Positions 16,545-25,100 of a stretch of DNA of 64,000 nucleotides are shown one piece after another. Source of the stretch: Pseudomonas sp. P8_241 (GTDB lineage: Bacteria > Pseudomonadota > Gammaproteobacteria > Pseudomonadales > Pseudomonadaceae); the NCBI RefSeq assembly GCF_034008315.1, contig NZ_CP125377.1:4962501-5026500 (forward strand), read 5' to 3'. The notes under the pieces were generated by a model, which ran no database searches, was not told the DNA's origin, and saw nothing but the letters and a program-made list of their open reading frames with translations. Every line of letters starts with the position of its first letter. Position 1 is the stretch's first letter. A program made the translations under genes and the position numbers.

Positions 16545-17867
16545 TCAGGCTGGTTGTAGCGGCATGGTCAGCTCCACCCGCAAGCCGTCCGGCCGGCTAT
16601 CGAAATGCAGGGTGCAGCCGCAACGCTGGACGATGGCCTGGACAATCGCCAGCCCTAGGCCGCAGCCGGTGCTCTGGCCATTGCGCCAGAAACGTTGGGT
16701 CAGGTTCTGCAAATCCTCTTCGGCAATGCCCGGCCCGTGATCGCGCACCACGAACTGCACACGATCACCAGAGGTTTCCAGACTCAGTTCCACAGCTTTA
16801 TCGCCCGGAGTGTGACGCAGGGCGTTATCGAGCAAGTTGCGCAGCGCTGCAATCGACAATACGGCGGGCATTTGCACCGGGGCATTCGACACCTTGATCG
16901 GCGCTTGGAACCGGATACGTTCACGATCCCCACTGGAGGCATCCTGGATCGCCAGTTTCGCCACCTGCTCGGCGCTGCATTGCACACCGTCATCGAACGA
17001 TAGACTGCCTTCGACCCGCGCCAGCAACAGTAATTGTTCGAGGGTCCGATGCAAACGGTCGGCACCCTCCTCGGCCCTGGCCAACGATTGATCCCGGGCG
17101 CTGCCTTCGGTCATGCGCGCCACTTGCAGATGGGTCTTGATCGCGGTCAACGGGCTGCGCAGTTCGTGGGCCGCATCACCGGTCAGGCGGCGTTCGCGCT
17201 CGATGGTCTTGCCGATGCGCTGGAGCAACTGGTTCTGGGTTTCCAGCAAGGGTTGCAGCTCACTGGGCAATGGATGGATCTGCAAGGGTTCCAGGGAGTC
17301 GGCACTGCGGCGCATCAAGGCATCGCGCATGCGATTGAGCGGCGCCAGGCCTTGGCCGATGCCCAGCCAGAGCAGGCACAGGCAACCGAGCAATGCCACG
17401 CCTACCGGCACCGAAGCGGCCAGCAGGATCGACATGTTCAATGCTTCACGCTCGATCTGGCGGTCGGCCGTGGTAATGCGCAAATCGCCCCGGGCCAACG
17501 TGAAACTGCGCCACGGTGCGCCGTCGATCATTTGATCGTGGAAGCCCAGTTTCTCGGCTTCCAGGGTTTGCTGCGGATCGGTGTGACTGCGGGCAAGGAT
17601 CTCCCCGCGCAACGAACTGACCTGACAGGCCATGCCGCCGGGAATGTTCAACTGCTCGGCGCTGAAGTGCGTGCCCTCGCCCTTGGTCGGCAACGGCGGC
17701 AATTGCTCCATCAGACCCGCGACCATGCGTGCCGATGCCACCAGCCGCTGGTCGAGGGAAAACATCATCTGATTGCGCAGATCACTGAGCATCCAGGCCG
17801 CAGCCAGCGCCCAGATCAACGCAAAAGCGGCGCCGAGTGTCAGGCTCAGGCGCAAACGCAGGCTCAT
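16545..17867 (-). CDS. dsbS: DsbS-like sensor histidine kinase
   Basis: A 440-residue kinase: membrane helices at about residues 8-28 and 140-165 enclose a periplasmic sensor; then a HAMP-like segment, the H-box DAAHELRSPLTAIK (about residue 237), and ATPase motifs NLLDNAL, VRDHGPGI and GCGLGLAIV. The periplasmic loop has one Cys (GGMACQVSS, residue 81 from this ATG), matching the position of the Cys82 reported for copper sensing by P. aeruginosa DsbS, as I recall. Gene order kinase-regulator divergent from dsbD-tlpA-dsbG equals PA2480-PA2476. ATGA overlap with dsbR. Confidence 0.78.
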   Translation of the reverse strand: MSLRLRLSLTLGAAFALIWALAAAWMLSDLRNQMMFSLDQRLVASARMVAGLMEQLPPLPTKGEGTHFSAEQLNIPGGMACQVSSLRGEILARSHTDPQQTLEAEKLGFHDQMIDGAPWRSFTLARGDLRITTADRQIEREALNMSILLAASVPVGVALLGCLCLLWLGIGQGLAPLNRMRDALMRRSADSLEPLQIHPLPSELQPLLETQNQLLQRIGKTIERERRLTGDAAHELRSPLTAIKTHLQVARMTEGSARDQSLARAEEGADRLHRTLEQLLLLARVEGSLSFDDGVQCSAEQVAKLAIQDASSGDRERIRFQAPIKVSNAPVQMPAVLSIAALRNLLDNALRHTPGDKAVELSLETSGDRVQFVVRDHGPGIAEEDLQNLTQRFWRNGQSTGCGLGLAIVQAIVQRCGCTLHFDSRPDGLRVELTMPLQPA

Positions 17868-18547
17868 CACTTCGATCGCTCTCCGCCATCAGCCGGCCCC
17901 AGGCGATAACCCAGGCCGCGCACGGTCTCGACAATCCCGTTGCCGAGCTTGCGCCGCAGGTGATGGATGTGGACGTTGAGGGCGTTGCTCTCCAGCTCAT
18001 CGTTGAAACCGTAGACGCTGTCCTTGAGCTGCTCGGTCGACAGCACGCGCCCACGATTGTGCAGCAGGGCCTGCAGCAGCGACTGCTCTCGGCGCGAGAG
18101 GTCTACAGGCTGACCGCAGAGCATGGTTTCGCGGCTGCTGGGGTCGTACGTCAGGGCTCCGTGTTCGATCAGGTTGACGCTGCGCCCGGCCACCCGGCGC
18201 AACAGGGTGTGCAACCGTGCGGCGAGTTCGCGCAAATCGAAAGGCTTGAGCAGGTAGTCGTCGGCACCCGCCTGCAAACCGTCGACACGGTCGGTGACCG
18301 AGTCCCGCGCCGTCAGAATCAGCACCGGCAATTCCAGGCCGTTGTGACGCAATTGCTGCAACAGTTTCAAGCCGTCTTCATCGGGCAATCCGAGGTCGAG
18401 CACCATCACGTCGAACTCGGCCACCTTGAGCATGGCCCGCGCCGCAGATGCCGTGGCGACGTGTTCCACCGTCAGGCCCTGGGCGGTCAGGCCGGCGACG
18501 ATGCCGCTGGCGATCAGCTCATCGTCTTCGCAAACCAGTACGTGCAT
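17867..18547 (-). CDS. dsbR: DsbR-like OmpR-family response regulator
   Basis: A 226-residue regulator: receiver domain with acidic pair near residues 7-8, phospho-acceptor Asp in VMVLDLGLPDEDG (about residue 51) and Lys in YLLKPFDLREL, then a winged-helix DNA-binding domain with LSRREQSLLQALL and the recognition block NALNVHIHHLRRKLG. It is translated ahead of and coupled to the kinase gene. Divergent from dsbD; direct repeats in the intergenic space fit OmpR-type binding and suggest it controls both its own operon and the dsb operon, plausibly in response to copper or thiol stress. Confidence 0.8.
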   Translation of the reverse strand: MHVLVCEDDELIASGIVAGLTAQGLTVEHVATASAARAMLKVAEFDVMVLDLGLPDEDGLKLLQQLRHNGLELPVLILTARDSVTDRVDGLQAGADDYLLKPFDLRELAARLHTLLRRVAGRSVNLIEHGALTYDPSSRETMLCGQPVDLSRREQSLLQALLHNRGRVLSTEQLKDSVYGFNDELESNALNVHIHHLRRKLGNGIVETVRGLGYRLGPADGGERSK

Positions 18548-18571
18548 GGGGAGCCTCGTGTAAATAAAGCA

Positions 18572-18595
18572 GATTAAGCCTTTGACCGATTAAGC
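18572..18595 (-). promoter_or_regulatory. direct repeat GCTTAATC upstream of dsbR
   Basis: On the minus strand GCTTAATC occurs twice (18595-18588 and 18579-18572), starts 16 bases apart. The motif differs by one base from the GGTTAATC pair facing dsbD, so this is a plausible autoregulatory DsbR site. Confidence 0.4.
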
Positions 18596-18635
18596 GGACA
18601 TTATGCCGCAAGCGCCACCGCCACAAGGCCGCCAC

Positions 18636-18654
18636 GGTTAATCATCGGTTAATC
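18636..18654 (+). promoter_or_regulatory. tandem GGTTAATC repeat, candidate DsbR site for dsbD
   Basis: GGTTAATC at 18636-18643 and again at 18647-18654, an 11-base period. This is the direct-repeat geometry of OmpR/PhoB-family dimers, 48 bases before the dsbD ATG. Confidence 0.6.
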
Positions 18655-18701
18655 GCGACCGCCCATTGTGCACCTCACTTGCACAGGGCAAAGGCTTACC
18701 C

Positions 18702-20438
18702 ATGCGTCGACTGTTTTTACTTTTCGCTTTCCTGATCACGGGCCTGGCTCAGGCAGGGACCAATCCGTTTGAGACCAAACCCGATTTTCTCCCTGTCGAG
18801 AAAGCCTTCACCTTTACGTCTGAACGCCTGGAATCCGGTGAAACCCAGCTCTATTGGCAGATAGCCGACGGCTATTACCTATACCAGCAGCGCCTGAAGT
18901 TCGACGGTCTGCCAGTCGAGCACAAACCGGCTTTGCCCGTGGGTGAAGACCACAGCGACGAGTTCTTCGGTCAGCAGCAAGTCTACCGCCAGGGCCTGGA
19001 GCTGAAGATTCCGGCGGGTGCCAGCGGTCAGGTCAAAGTGAGCTATCAGGGCTGCGCGGATGCCGGCTTGTGTTATCCACCGCAAACCAAAGTTGTCGAT
19101 CTGGGCAATATTGATGTGACGAACTCAGGTGCTGAAGCTCCGGATCAAGCCTTGGCCAGCGGTCTGCAACAGCGGGCCCTGGGCTGGAGCCTTCTGGTGT
19201 TTTTCGGTCTGGGCCTGTTACTGGCATTCACCCCTTGTTCATTGCCGATGCTGCCGATTCTGGCCGGCCTGATCGTGGGCAGTGGCGCAACGCCAAAACG
19301 TGGTCTGGCCCTGGCCAGTAGCTATGTGATCAGCATGGCGCTGGTGTATGCGGCAATGGGGGTTTTGGCCGCCATGCTGGGGGCGAATCTGCAGGCGTTG
19401 CTGCAAAACCCTTGGCTGCTCGGCAGTTTCGCGGCGATTTTCGTGCTGTTGGCATTGCCGATGTTCGGCTTCTTTGAATTGCAGTTGCCGGTGGCCGTGC
19501 GTGATCGCCTGGAAAACGTCTCGCGCAATCAACGCGGCGGCAGCTTGATCGGCGCGGGTGTATTGGGTGCCTTGTCGGGTCTGTTGGTCGGCCCGTGCAT
19601 GACCGCTCCGTTGGCCGGTGCGTTGCTCTATATCGCGCAGAGTGGCAATGCGCTGCACGGCGGCTTGATTCTGTTCGCCATGGGGATTGGCATCGGTGTG
19701 CCGCTGCTGTTGCTGGTCACTGTCGGCAACCGCTTCATGCCCAAACCGGGCGCCTGGATGAATCTGGTCAAAGGTATTTTCGGCTTCCTGTTTCTCGCAA
19801 CGGCGTTGCTGATGCTGCGTCCGGTACTGGACGAATCACTGTGGGTCGGACTCTGCGGTGCCCTGCTACTGGTTGCAGCCTACAGCGCCTGGAAACAGTC
19901 GGACGGTTTTGGGCGGATCGCTCACTTGTTCGGAGCCAGCTCGTTGCTGCTCGGTGTGTGGGGCAGCCTGTTGATGATCGGCGCGGCGGGCGGCAGTGAT
20001 GATCTGTTCAAGCCGTTGCAGGTGTTTCGCGCTTCAGGCACAGCGGTTGCCGCCGTTCCGGTCGGCCACGAAGCCTTCATCACGATCAATGACCCGCAAG
20101 CGTTGCAACGTGAACTCGACGTCGCCAAGGCTCAGGGCCAATGGGTGCTGCTGGACTATTACGCAGACTGGTGTGTGTCGTGCAAGGTCATGGAAAAACA
20201 GGTGTTCGGTAAAACCCGAGTTCTCGAAGCCCTGAGCGATGTGCGCTTGCTCCGGCTGGACGTCACCGCCGACAATGCCGCCAGCCGCGAACTGCTCGGC
20301 CGTTATAAAGTGCCGGGGCCACCGAGCCTGCTGTGGATTGGCGCTGACGGTGAAGAGCGTCGCAGCCAGCGCATCACCGGTGAGGTCGATGCCGACACTT
20401 TCCTGCAACGCTGGTCCATCACCCGAGACGCCCGTTAA
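18702..20438 (+). CDS. dsbD: DsbD, thiol:disulfide interchange protein
   Basis: A 578-residue protein with the three DsbD parts: signal peptide and periplasmic alpha domain with Cys pair in GCADAGLCYPP (about residues 110-116); an eight-helix membrane domain with its two redox Cys in FTPCSLPML and LVGPCMTAPL; and a C-terminal thioredoxin domain with WCVSCK (about 490). It carries electrons from cytoplasmic thioredoxin to periplasmic partners such as DsbG and TlpA-type proteins, both encoded just downstream. It corresponds to DsbD2 (PA2478). The ATG at 18702 begins the signal peptide. Confidence 0.92.
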   Translation: MRRLFLLFAFLITGLAQAGTNPFETKPDFLPVEKAFTFTSERLESGETQLYWQIADGYYLYQQRLKFDGLPVEHKPALPVGEDHSDEFFGQQQVYRQGLELKIPAGASGQVKVSYQGCADAGLCYPPQTKVVDLGNIDVTNSGAEAPDQALASGLQQRALGWSLLVFFGLGLLLAFTPCSLPMLPILAGLIVGSGATPKRGLALASSYVISMALVYAAMGVLAAMLGANLQALLQNPWLLGSFAAIFVLLALPMFGFFELQLPVAVRDRLENVSRNQRGGSLIGAGVLGALSGLLVGPCMTAPLAGALLYIAQSGNALHGGLILFAMGIGIGVPLLLLVTVGNRFMPKPGAWMNLVKGIFGFLFLATALLMLRPVLDESLWVGLCGALLLVAAYSAWKQSDGFGRIAHLFGASSLLLGVWGSLLMIGAAGGSDDLFKPLQVFRASGTAVAAVPVGHEAFITINDPQALQRELDVAKAQGQWVLLDYYADWCVSCKVMEKQVFGKTRVLEALSDVRLLRLDVTADNAASRELLGRYKVPGPPSLLWIGADGEERRSQRITGEVDADTFLQRWSITRDAR

Positions 20439-21292
20439 TGCTGACCTTCACCCTCGGCACCTTTGCCATCGCGCTTAATCACCTGCTGCTGATCAGTGCA
20501 TTGGCGCTGGCTACTTTTGTCGGCTGGCGGGTGGCCAAGCGTGGCGGGGATAACCCCGAGTCGGCGTTGTTCAGCCTGTTCATGCTGGGCTTGCTGGCAG
20601 CTCGCGTGGGTTTCGTGGCGGCCTACTGGACGCATTATCGCAACGATCCGTGGCAGATCATCGATTTGCGTGATGGCGGTTTCCTCGCCTGGCCCGGCGT
20701 GATCGTCGTGCTGCTGGCGACTTTGTATCGAGGCTGGCGGCGCCCAGGACTGCGACGCCCATTGGGATTTGGTGTGGCAAGCGGCCTGGCGTTCTGGTTA
20801 CTGGCGACATTCTCCCTGTCGATCTACGAACAAGGCACACGTCTGCCGGAAATTGCCCTGCGCAACGCCGCCGGCGAAACCGTGCAACTGGCCGACTACA
20901 AGGGCGGCCCCTTAGTGATCAATCTCTGGGCCACCTGGTGCCCGCCTTGTCGCCGGGAAATGCCGGTGCTGGAAAATGCCCAGCAAGCCCGGTCGGACCT
21001 GACCTTTCTGTTCATCAATCAGGCCGAAAGCATGCAAAGCGTCGCGACCTACCTGGAAACCCAGGGCTTGAGCCTGTCCAACGTGCTGTTCGACGGCGGT
21101 GGTCGTCTGGGTCAGGCCGTTGGCTCCATGGCACTGCCAACGACGCTGTTCTATAGCCCGGAAGGTCGCCTGCTGGGCAGCCATCTGGGCGAACTGTCGG
21201 AAGCCAGCCTGGCCCGCGCCCTGGAAAACTTCGACACCGTCCCCGCCACTTCTTCAAGGAAACTGCCATGCCCCGCCTCCGCCACCTGCTGA
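20438..21292 (+). CDS. TlpA/DsbE-like thioredoxin with Lgt-like membrane N-terminus
   Basis: A 284-residue protein in two parts. Residues 1-130 form about four hydrophobic segments resembling a prolipoprotein diacylglyceryl transferase-like membrane core (with GFVAAYW and the DLRDGGFLAWPG stretch), and residues 135-270 are a TlpA-like thioredoxin domain with active site WATWCPPCRREMP (about residue 167). It is the PA2477 equivalent: a membrane-anchored periplasmic reductase presumably recharged by DsbD. Its ATG overlaps the dsbD stop by one base and its end overlaps dsbG by 25 bases. Confidence 0.85.
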   Translation: MLTFTLGTFAIALNHLLLISALALATFVGWRVAKRGGDNPESALFSLFMLGLLAARVGFVAAYWTHYRNDPWQIIDLRDGGFLAWPGVIVVLLATLYRGWRRPGLRRPLGFGVASGLAFWLLATFSLSIYEQGTRLPEIALRNAAGETVQLADYKGGPLVINLWATWCPPCRREMPVLENAQQARSDLTFLFINQAESMQSVATYLETQGLSLSNVLFDGGGRLGQAVGSMALPTTLFYSPEGRLLGSHLGELSEASLARALENFDTVPATSSRKLPCPASATC

Positions 21293-22035
21293 CCCTGAGC
21301 CTCGGTGCCGCTCTGCTGCACCTGCCGTCGGTGCAGGCCGAAGAGCTGCCCGAGGCGATCAAGAAGATCGAAGCCAAAGGCGCGAAAATCGTCGGTCAGT
21401 TCGACGCGCCCGACGGCCTGCGCGGATATGCCGCGCAATACCAGAACCGCGGCATGGCGCTGTACCTGACCCCGGATGGCAAGCATGTATTGCTGGGCAA
21501 TCTGTATGACGCCGAGGGCAACGACCTGACCAGCGCACCATTGCAGAAACTGGTGTACGCGCCGATGTCCAAGGAGGTCTGGAACAAGTTCGAAGCGAGC
21601 AACTGGATTGGCGATGGCAAGAAGGACGCCCCGCGCCTGGTTTACCTGTTCAGCGACCCGAACTGCCCGTATTGCAACGTGTTCTGGGAACAGGCGCGGC
21701 CATGGGTCAAGTCCGGCAAAGTGCAGTTGCGCCACATCATGGTCGGCATCATCCGCGAAGACAGCCCGGGCAAGTCCGCCGCACTGCTTGCTGCCAAAGA
21801 CCCGCAAAAAGCCCTGCAAGACCACGAAGCCGCCGGAAAAAGCAGTTCGCTCAAGGCCTTGAAGGACGTGCCGCCCGCCGTCCAGGCAAAGCTGGCGGCC
21901 AACATGCAACTGATGGAAGAGCTGGAACTGCAAGCCACCCCGGCGATTTTCTATATGGACGCCAAGGGCGAGTTGCAACAACAGCAAGGTGCGCCGTCAC
22001 CGGAAACGTTGGTGAAGATTCTCGGGCCGAAGTAA
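21268..22035 (+). CDS. dsbG: DsbG/DsbC-type disulfide isomerase
   Basis: A 255-residue periplasmic protein: signal peptide ending VQA (about residue 24), N-terminal dimerisation segment, and a thioredoxin domain with CPYC in FSDPNCPYCNVFW (about residues 132-135) and cis-Pro in QATPAIFYM. The CPYC active site is that of DsbG. It would protect or isomerise protein cysteines in the periplasm and be kept reduced by DsbD two genes upstream. It overlaps the TlpA-like gene by 25 bases, showing translational coupling. A REP doublet follows its stop. Confidence 0.9.
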   Translation: MPRLRHLLTLSLGAALLHLPSVQAEELPEAIKKIEAKGAKIVGQFDAPDGLRGYAAQYQNRGMALYLTPDGKHVLLGNLYDAEGNDLTSAPLQKLVYAPMSKEVWNKFEASNWIGDGKKDAPRLVYLFSDPNCPYCNVFWEQARPWVKSGKVQLRHIMVGIIREDSPGKSAALLAAKDPQKALQDHEAAGKSSSLKALKDVPPAVQAKLAANMQLMEELELQATPAIFYMDAKGELQQQQGAPSPETLVKILGPK

Positions 22036-22048
22036 CACGCATCGACGC

Positions 22049-22140
22049 CTTCGCTGGCAAGCCAGCTCCTACAAGATCGGTGGCGTTCACTAAATTTGTG
22101 TTCACCACCAACCCCGTAGGAGCTGGCTTGCCAGCGAAGA
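22049..22140. repeat. REP doublet (GCTGGCAAGCCAGC family)
   Basis: CTTCGCTGGCAAGCCAGCTC (from 22049) and, about 45 bases later, GAGCTGGCTTGCCAGCGAAG (to 22139) are inverted copies between the convergent dsbG and pvdL genes. No other terminator was seen in this gap. Confidence 0.88.
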
Positions 22141-22162
22141 GGCCATTCCAGGCACCAGAGAA

Positions 22163-25100
22163 TTAAAGCCCCTCCAGCTCCGCCATCAGATCATTCAAGC
22201 GATCCACCTTCTCCTCGGTGATGTCGCTGGCCGCCAACCCATCGATGTACCTGGCCAGCTCCTCCACCGTACTGCACTCGAACATCGCCCGCAGCGGCAC
22301 ATCCCGCTGCAGGGTTTTGTGCACCCGTGATGCGATCTGCGTGGCCAGCAGCGAATGCCCGCCCAGCTCGAAGAAGTTGTCGTGGACGCCGACTGTCTCG
22401 ACCTTCAGCACGTCGGCCCAGATAGCGGCCAGGGTTTGCTCCAGATCACTGCGCGGCGCCTGATAGACCTGGCTTTGCATCTGGCCGATTTCCAGCGCCG
22501 GTAGTGCCTTGCGATCCAGTTTGCCGTTGGCGTTGAGCGGCATTTTATCGAGCCACAACCAATGCAGCGGCACCATGTATTCAGGCAGTTCGGCACGCAG
22601 GCGTTGTTTAATGCGCTCCAATCGCTCGGCAGGATTGAGCGTTGAATCGGCTGCCACCAGATAACCAACCAGATGCTTGCCATTCACACCTTCCTGCACA
22701 CCCACCGCTGCGTCGCGGACTTGCGCTTGCTCATGCAGACGCGCTTCGATTTCACCCAACTCAATACGGTAGCCGCGAATCTTCACCTGATGGTCGATAC
22801 GTCCGACGTATTCCAGCACACCGTCACTGCGTCGACGAGCCAGGTCGCCGGTGCGGTACAAACGATCACCCGGCTCGCCGAACGGGTCCGGCACAAACAC
22901 CGGAGCAGTGCGCAGCGGGTCGCTGACATAACCACGCCCGACCCCGGTGCCGGCGACGCACAGCTCACCCACCGCACCCAGCGGCACCAGCTCCAGCGCA
23001 CCATCGAGCAGGTACAAACGGTTGTTGTCGGTTGGCGTGCCGATTGGCAAATAGCTGCCACGTGTCGAGGCCAGGTCAACGCGGAAGAACGCCACGTCGT
23101 CCGAGCATTCTGCCGGTCCGTAGGCGTTCACCAAGCCGATCTGCGGGTAGCGCAGCAACCATTGATGCGCGAGTTCCGGCGGCATGGCCTCACCGGTCGG
23201 CAGCATCCAGCGCAAGCCGTCGATGCCCATGCGTTCCTGAGCGAGCATGCCCTGGATCAGAGACGGTACGCTTTCCAGAACGGTGATGCCCTGGCTCTGC
23301 ACATGAGCCAGCAAAGCTTGCGGATCATGGGCAATGATGTTCGGCACGATGTCCACCCGAGCACCGAACAATGGCGCGGCGAGGAACTGCCAGACGGAGA
23401 TGTCGAAGCTTTGCGAAGCGGTTTGCGCGATCACGTCGGCTTCACTCAGGTTCAGGTACGGCACTTTGCTCAACTGGTTGTTGAGCATGCCGCGCTGTTC
23501 GACCATCACGCCCTTCGGCAACCCGGTGGAGCCTGAGGTGTAGATGACGTAGGCGAGGTTGTCCGCAGCACTGTAGATGCCTGGATTGCTCACCGAAACA
23601 GCACTGGCCTGCACCTCCTCCCAAACCAGCAAGCGAGGGCGATTGGCGCAGCCGAATTCTTCCAGCAGCTCAACCGCTTGCTCGCGGCACGCCTGGGTGC
23701 AGACCAGCAACGGCGTGCGGCTGAGATCGATGATGCGGCTCAAACGCTGGCTCGGCAGGCCCGGATCCAGTGGCAAGTAACCTGCGCCGGCCTTGAAGCT
23801 GCCGATGATCATGCCGAGCAGGTCGAGATTACGTTCCGCCAGCAACGCCACCGGTTGATCCAGGCCGACACTGGCGGCGATCAGTGCATGTCCGAGACGG
23901 TTACTGCGCTGGTTCAGCTCGAAGTAGCTGTGCTGCTGCGCCAGGCAACTGGCGGCGATCCGCTGCGGATGCTCGGCAACTTGCGCTTCGAACAATTCAA
24001 CGTAACTGGTCTCAAGCGGATACCCGTGCTCGCTCTGGTTACAGCCATGAATCAGCAAAGCCTGTTCCTCAACGCCGAGCAACGGCAGGTCAGCCATGTC
24101 TCCATGGAAACCTTCGACCAACGCCAGCAGCAACCGCTTGAACTCCCCGAGCATGCGTTCGACCGTCGATTCATCGAAGTAACGCTGGTCGTAGGACAGG
24201 TGCAAGCCCAGGTCATCACCCGGATAGCAGACCGCCGTCAGCGGGAAGTTGGTATGGGTTCGGCCCGAGTCGGACGTCGCGTTGAGACTCTGCGCCCGGT
24301 CCAGCACCGAGACTTCCACCGGGGCGTTTTCGAACACGAACAGGCTGTCGAACAGCGGTTGACCCTTGGGCAGCTTGCTGTTTTCCTGGATGCTCACCAG
24401 CGGCAGGTATTCGTACTCGCGCAGTTGCATGTTGCTGTCGAGTAGCCCCGTCAGCCATTGATGCACGCTGCAACGCTGATCGTCTTCGGGCATTTTCACC
24501 CGCAGGGCGATGCTGTTGATGAACAGGCCGACGGTGCGTTGCATCTGCGGCATCTCCACCGGACGGCCCGCCACCGTGACGCCAAACAGCACGTCGCGAT
24601 CACCGCTCAAGCGCCGCAGCACCAACGCCCACGCCGCTTGGGCGAAGGTGTTGATGGTCAACTGATGGGCCTGGGCCAATTCGCGCAACTGCGCACCGTC
24701 GCGGGCATCGAGTCGGGTGTAACGGTCGCCGACGATCATCCCCCCGCTGTCACCGGCATGCTCGCGCAGGAACGGCCGGTCGCTCGGGATCGGCGTCGTG
24801 CGCTCGAAGCCTTGCAGATTGGTTTTCCACCACTGCCGCGCTGCGTCCAGGCTCTGGCGTTGCAGCCAGCCGATGTAATCGCGATAACGCGGCGGTACGG
24901 CCAACTGCGCTTCGCGACCTTCACCAAGCGCGGTGTAGATCTCGAAGAAGTCGCTCATCAGCAACGAGCGGCACCAGGCATCGATGAGGATGTGGTGATT
25001 GCTCATCATGAACCAGTAGCGCGCCGCGCCCACGCGGATCAAGCGCAGGTGGAACGGTGCCCGGTTGAGCAGATCGAACCCGGTCTCGCGCTCGGTCTTG

